Source: Magnetococcales bacterium (lineage in GTDB: Bacteria; Pseudomonadota; Magnetococcia; Magnetococcales; JADFWU01). Taken from it: DNA of 24,215 bases. The stretch is taken from contig JADFWU010000046.1 in the NCBI GenBank assembly GCA_015234045.1, forward strand, positions 1-24,215, read 5' to 3'. Position numbers and translations under genes: made by a program. Positions 21,845 to 24,215 of this stretch are shown here, piece after piece (the stretch's first letter is position 1; each line of letters starts with the position of its first letter). The notes under the pieces were generated by a model. It was not told the origin of the DNA. It searched no databases and saw only the letters and a program-made list of their open reading frames with translations.

Positions 21845-23524
21845 TCAGTGGGTCAGCTTTTTATACTTAACCCGTTGTGGCTGGTCGGCACTTTGTCCTA
21901 AGCGTTTCTTACGATCTGCTTCATAATCTTGATAGTTGCCTTCAAAGAAGACCACTTCCGAGTTACCTTCAAAAGCCAGAATATGGGTAACGATTCGATC
22001 TAAAAACCAACGGTCATGGGAAACGACAACCGCGCTGCCAGCAAAGCTCAGTAGAGCGGATTCCAGCGCCTGAAGGGTTTCTACATCCAAGTCATTGGTA
22101 GGTTCGTCCAGGAGTAGCAGATTGCCGCCACTTTTGACAATACGGGCCAGATGGACGCGATTACGTTCACCGCCGGAAAGGAACTTTACCTTTTTCTGTT
22201 GATCCGAGCCTTTGAAATTGAACCAGGAGACATAAGCCCGTGAGTTGATTTCACGTCCATCCAGCATCATCAAATCCGAATCGTCTGAAATAACTTCCCA
22301 GGCGGTTTTTTCAGGATCAAGAGATTCCCGGCTCTGGTCCACATAGGCCAGTTGCACTGTTTCACCAAGATCAACACTGCCAGAATCTGCGTTTTCTTGA
22401 TCAGTCAACATACGCAGAAATGTGGTTTTACCCGCACCATTTCCGCCGACAATGCCAAGAATACCGCCACGCGGTAGCAGGAAGGAGAGGTTATCAATCA
22501 ACAAACGATCACCAAACCCCTTAGTTAATCCTTTTGCTTCAATAACCGTTGATCCAAGGCGTGGACCGGATGGAATGAATAGCGTATTGGTCTCTTGACG
22601 CTTATCACGAGAAATAGAGGCCAGATCCTCATAAGCTTGAATACGGGCTTTACTTTTGGCCTGACGCGCACGCGGTGACGAGCGCACCCATTCCAGTTCA
22701 TTACGCAGATGGCGTTGCCGTCCATCTTCTTCCCGTTGTTCTTGGGTAAGTCGCGCTTCCTTCTGTTCCAACCACTGGGTGTAGTTGCCCTTGTAGGGAA
22801 TGCCGCGACCCCGATCCAATTCTAAAATCCAACCAGCCACATTATCCAGAAAATAGCGATCATGGGTAACAGCGACCACAGTGCCGGGATAGTCGTGTAG
22901 AAAACGCTCCAGCCACGCCACGGATTCAGCATCAAGATGGTTGGTAGGTTCATCCAACAGCAGCATATCCGGTTGAGAGAGCAGAAGCCGACAGAGTGCC
23001 ACACGACGCCGTTCACCACCGGAAAGCTTGGTGACATCAGCATCCCAAGGCGGCAGACGCAACGCATCCGCAGCAATTTCCAGTTTTCTATCCAGTTCCC
23101 AGCCTTCAGCGTGGTCGATGGCTTCTTGAAGTTCACCTTGTTCTTCAATCAAGGCGTTCATCTCATCATCGGTAGTGACTTCAGCGAATTTGGCAGACAC
23201 TTCATTAAAGCGATCAATCAGAGATTTAACCTCGGACACACCCTCTTCAACATTGCCACGCACATCTTTATCAGGATTCAAATCCGGTTCCTGGGGAAGA
23301 AAACCGACATTGATATTATCCGCCGGTTTTGCTTCACCATTAAACTCTTTATCCACACCAGCCATGATGCGCAACAGAGATGACTTGCCCGATCCATTCA
23401 GGCCCAGAACACCGATTTTAGCTCCGGGAAGAAAGGCCAGGGTAATGTTTTCAAGAATGACACGCTTAGGTGGCACCACCTTGGTGACATTCTGCATGGT
23501 ATAGACAAATTTCGGCGTGGACAT
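21845..23524 (-). CDS. ettA: EttA-type ABC-F protein (energy-dependent translational throttle)
   Basis: EttA binds the ribosomal E site and gates entry into elongation according to the ATP/ADP ratio; it is cytoplasmic and not a transporter. The 559-aa product has two ATPase domains. Domain 1 has Walker A GLNGSGKSS, signature LSGGERRR and Walker B LLLDEPTNHLDAESV. Domain 2 has GGNGAGKTT, FLSGGERNR and LLLDEPTNDLDVETL. The linker carries the charged helices with LEWVRSSPRARQAKSKARI, typical of EttA, and an Arm insertion is seen at about 90-140. Length agrees with E. coli EttA (about 555). MSTPKFVYTMQNVTKVVPPKR is characteristic of the family start. GAGAG lies about 8 nt upstream. Confidence 0.95.
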   Translation of the reverse strand: MSTPKFVYTMQNVTKVVPPKRVILENITLAFLPGAKIGVLGLNGSGKSSLLRIMAGVDKEFNGEAKPADNINVGFLPQEPDLNPDKDVRGNVEEGVSEVKSLIDRFNEVSAKFAEVTTDDEMNALIEEQGELQEAIDHAEGWELDRKLEIAADALRLPPWDADVTKLSGGERRRVALCRLLLSQPDMLLLDEPTNHLDAESVAWLERFLHDYPGTVVAVTHDRYFLDNVAGWILELDRGRGIPYKGNYTQWLEQKEARLTQEQREEDGRQRHLRNELEWVRSSPRARQAKSKARIQAYEDLASISRDKRQETNTLFIPSGPRLGSTVIEAKGLTKGFGDRLLIDNLSFLLPRGGILGIVGGNGAGKTTFLRMLTDQENADSGSVDLGETVQLAYVDQSRESLDPEKTAWEVISDDSDLMMLDGREINSRAYVSWFNFKGSDQQKKVKFLSGGERNRVHLARIVKSGGNLLLLDEPTNDLDVETLQALESALLSFAGSAVVVSHDRWFLDRIVTHILAFEGNSEVVFFEGNYQDYEADRKKRLGQSADQPQRVKYKKLTH

Positions 23525-24030
23525 GACAACACTCTCTTAAGATTACGATTTCAATAAATAGATTGATGTCGATACTATGACTCAACCTATCCTGTGACTC
23601 AAGAGATATCGCTTGAATTTAGGGGGATTTTATAAGGAGGACAATTGATTTTTTTATTATGAAACGGATGGATATTGACTTAACTATCAATAGGTTGAAA
23701 CATATCCTTGATTGTATCTGTTGTTGGAAAAGAAGGAATGTCAGTCTTTTATATCTCTGCCATATAAATACTATTTATTGTCAATTTATTTATTACATAT
23801 TTGAATGAAACTCCTTATCAATCAAATTTTCAAGTTAAGTGTGCAATTAAATGTGTTGCACATCAAGTAGTTATTTTATTTAATTAATTTCTATTGGCGT
23901 TTTTATTGGTAATAGTTTAACATAAAGATGTTTGTAAAATAGTTAAATGTTACTCACTATAGGGTGTGTTTACATATTTAATTATCATACCGTAGCAGTA
24001 TTACAATTCTAAATTATCAGTGGTGAAGTC
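23525..24030. other. AT-rich intergenic region between ettA and the edge ATPase gene
   Basis: This 506-bp gap is much richer in A+T than the rest of the window. It holds the divergent promoters of ettA and the ATPase gene. Two copies of TTGAGTCA, 17 bp apart on the minus strand, lie near 23580-23605. A perfect Shine-Dalgarno TAAGGAGG (23633-23640) has no proper gene after it. A 49-codon frame (23659-23808, MKRMDIDLTINRLKHIL...) begins 18 bp later, but its Cys/Tyr-rich composition and spacing argue against a real gene. Confidence 0.5.
23840..23862. promoter_or_regulatory. Inverted repeat TGTGCAA-N9-TTGCACA, possible operator
   Basis: Perfect 7-bp arms at 23840-23846 and 23856-23862 with a 9-bp spacer, about 170 bp before the ATPase start. 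Centres of the arms are 16 bp apart, between one and two helical turns. A regulator of the ATPase gene could bind here; the regulator is not visible. Confidence 0.3.
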
Positions 24031-24215
24031 ATGAGAATTAGTTATGTGGAAATTCAGAACTTTCGGAGACTAAAATCAGTTAGAATTGATTTTTCAGAAG
24101 AAACAACGATTTTTGTTGGTGCAAACAATAGTGGAAAAACAACTGCTATGACAGCAATGCGCTACTTCTTTGCTGACCGCAACCGTTTTACAGTCAATGA
24201 GTTTACATTATCAAT
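24031..24215 (+). CDS. Partial OLD/RecF-type AAA ATPase, first 61 codons
   Basis: The frame starts MRISYVEIQNFRRLKSVRI and contains FVGANNSGKTTAMTAMRYFF, a Walker A motif (GANNSGKT) preceded by the 'I-x-N-F-R-x-L' strand. This is the standard N-terminus of OLD-family and RecF-like ATPases (AAA_15/AAA_21). The next part, DRNRFTVNEFTLS, is also common among OLD-type proteins. The gene is cut by the window end, so the TOPRIM nuclease domain that would define an OLD endonuclease cannot be checked. Such genes occur in the Gabija, PARIS and retron-linked phage-defence systems, and also as stand-alone OLD nucleases. It lies in an AT-rich region, divergent from ettA, consistent with an acquired locus. 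Confidence 0.8.
   Translation, partial: MRISYVEIQNFRRLKSVRIDFSEETTIFVGANNSGKTTAMTAMRYFFADRNRFTVNEFTLS

Noticed and set aside
23659-23808. 49-codon ORF after the orphan Shine-Dalgarno
   Set aside because: Spacing of 18 bp is too long and the composition (many Cys, Tyr, Ile) looks like translated AT-rich intergenic DNA.

Overview
The window comes from a Gram-negative bacterium, most likely a member of the Pseudomonadota. The evidence is an outer-membrane TonB-dependent receptor, the tpiA-secG gene pair, an EttA-type ABC-F protein and many hybrid histidine kinases. Base composition looks moderate, in the mid-40s % GC by eye. I cannot place it more narrowly from sequence alone.

Left part (1-4930). 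A partial minus-strand gene resembling the Maf/DUF115 flagellin-modification family is divergent from tpiA (triosephosphate isomerase) and secG (preprotein translocase subunit), which end at a good rho-independent terminator. A PAS-PAS-GGDEF-EAL cyclic-di-GMP protein follows, behind an AT-rich leader holding two hairpins and a possible 16-codon upstream ORF. A 108-aa gene of unknown function converges on it.

Signalling block 1 (5183-7871, minus strand). A three-gene operon encodes a lone CheR methyltransferase, a receiver-HisKA_3 kinase and a NarL/FixJ response regulator. The promoter side of cheR abuts a miniature repeat element.

Repeat-rich intergenic region (7872-8715). It holds no gene but two families of short inverted-repeat elements, each in two copies, plus a 75-bp near-perfect palindrome. 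The first family recurs at 21.7 kb as a 35-bp tandem triplicate.

Signalling block 2 (8716-15988, plus strand). In order: an ABC_sub_bind-type periplasmic protein, a membrane histidine kinase, a four-receiver hybrid kinase and a TonB-dependent receptor. This reads as envelope uptake and sensing of one ligand, but no transporter permease, ATPase, HPt or DNA-binding output is encoded in the block.

Right part (16015-24215). A 1639-aa hybrid kinase with a duplicated Cache-like sensor and three receivers lies 24 bp downstream of a vapBC toxin-antitoxin pair. Then come the tandem repeats, ettA (all on the minus strand), and an AT-rich 0.5-kb gap. The window ends in the first 61 codons of an OLD/RecF-type AAA ATPase, a family common in phage-defence loci, so the right edge may be the start of an accessory island.

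The most unusual items are the repeat families and their outward promoter-like ends, the alternation of degenerate and intact receivers, the vapBC-kinase arrangement, the short gene placed directly behind a terminator, and the truncated ATPase at the edge.
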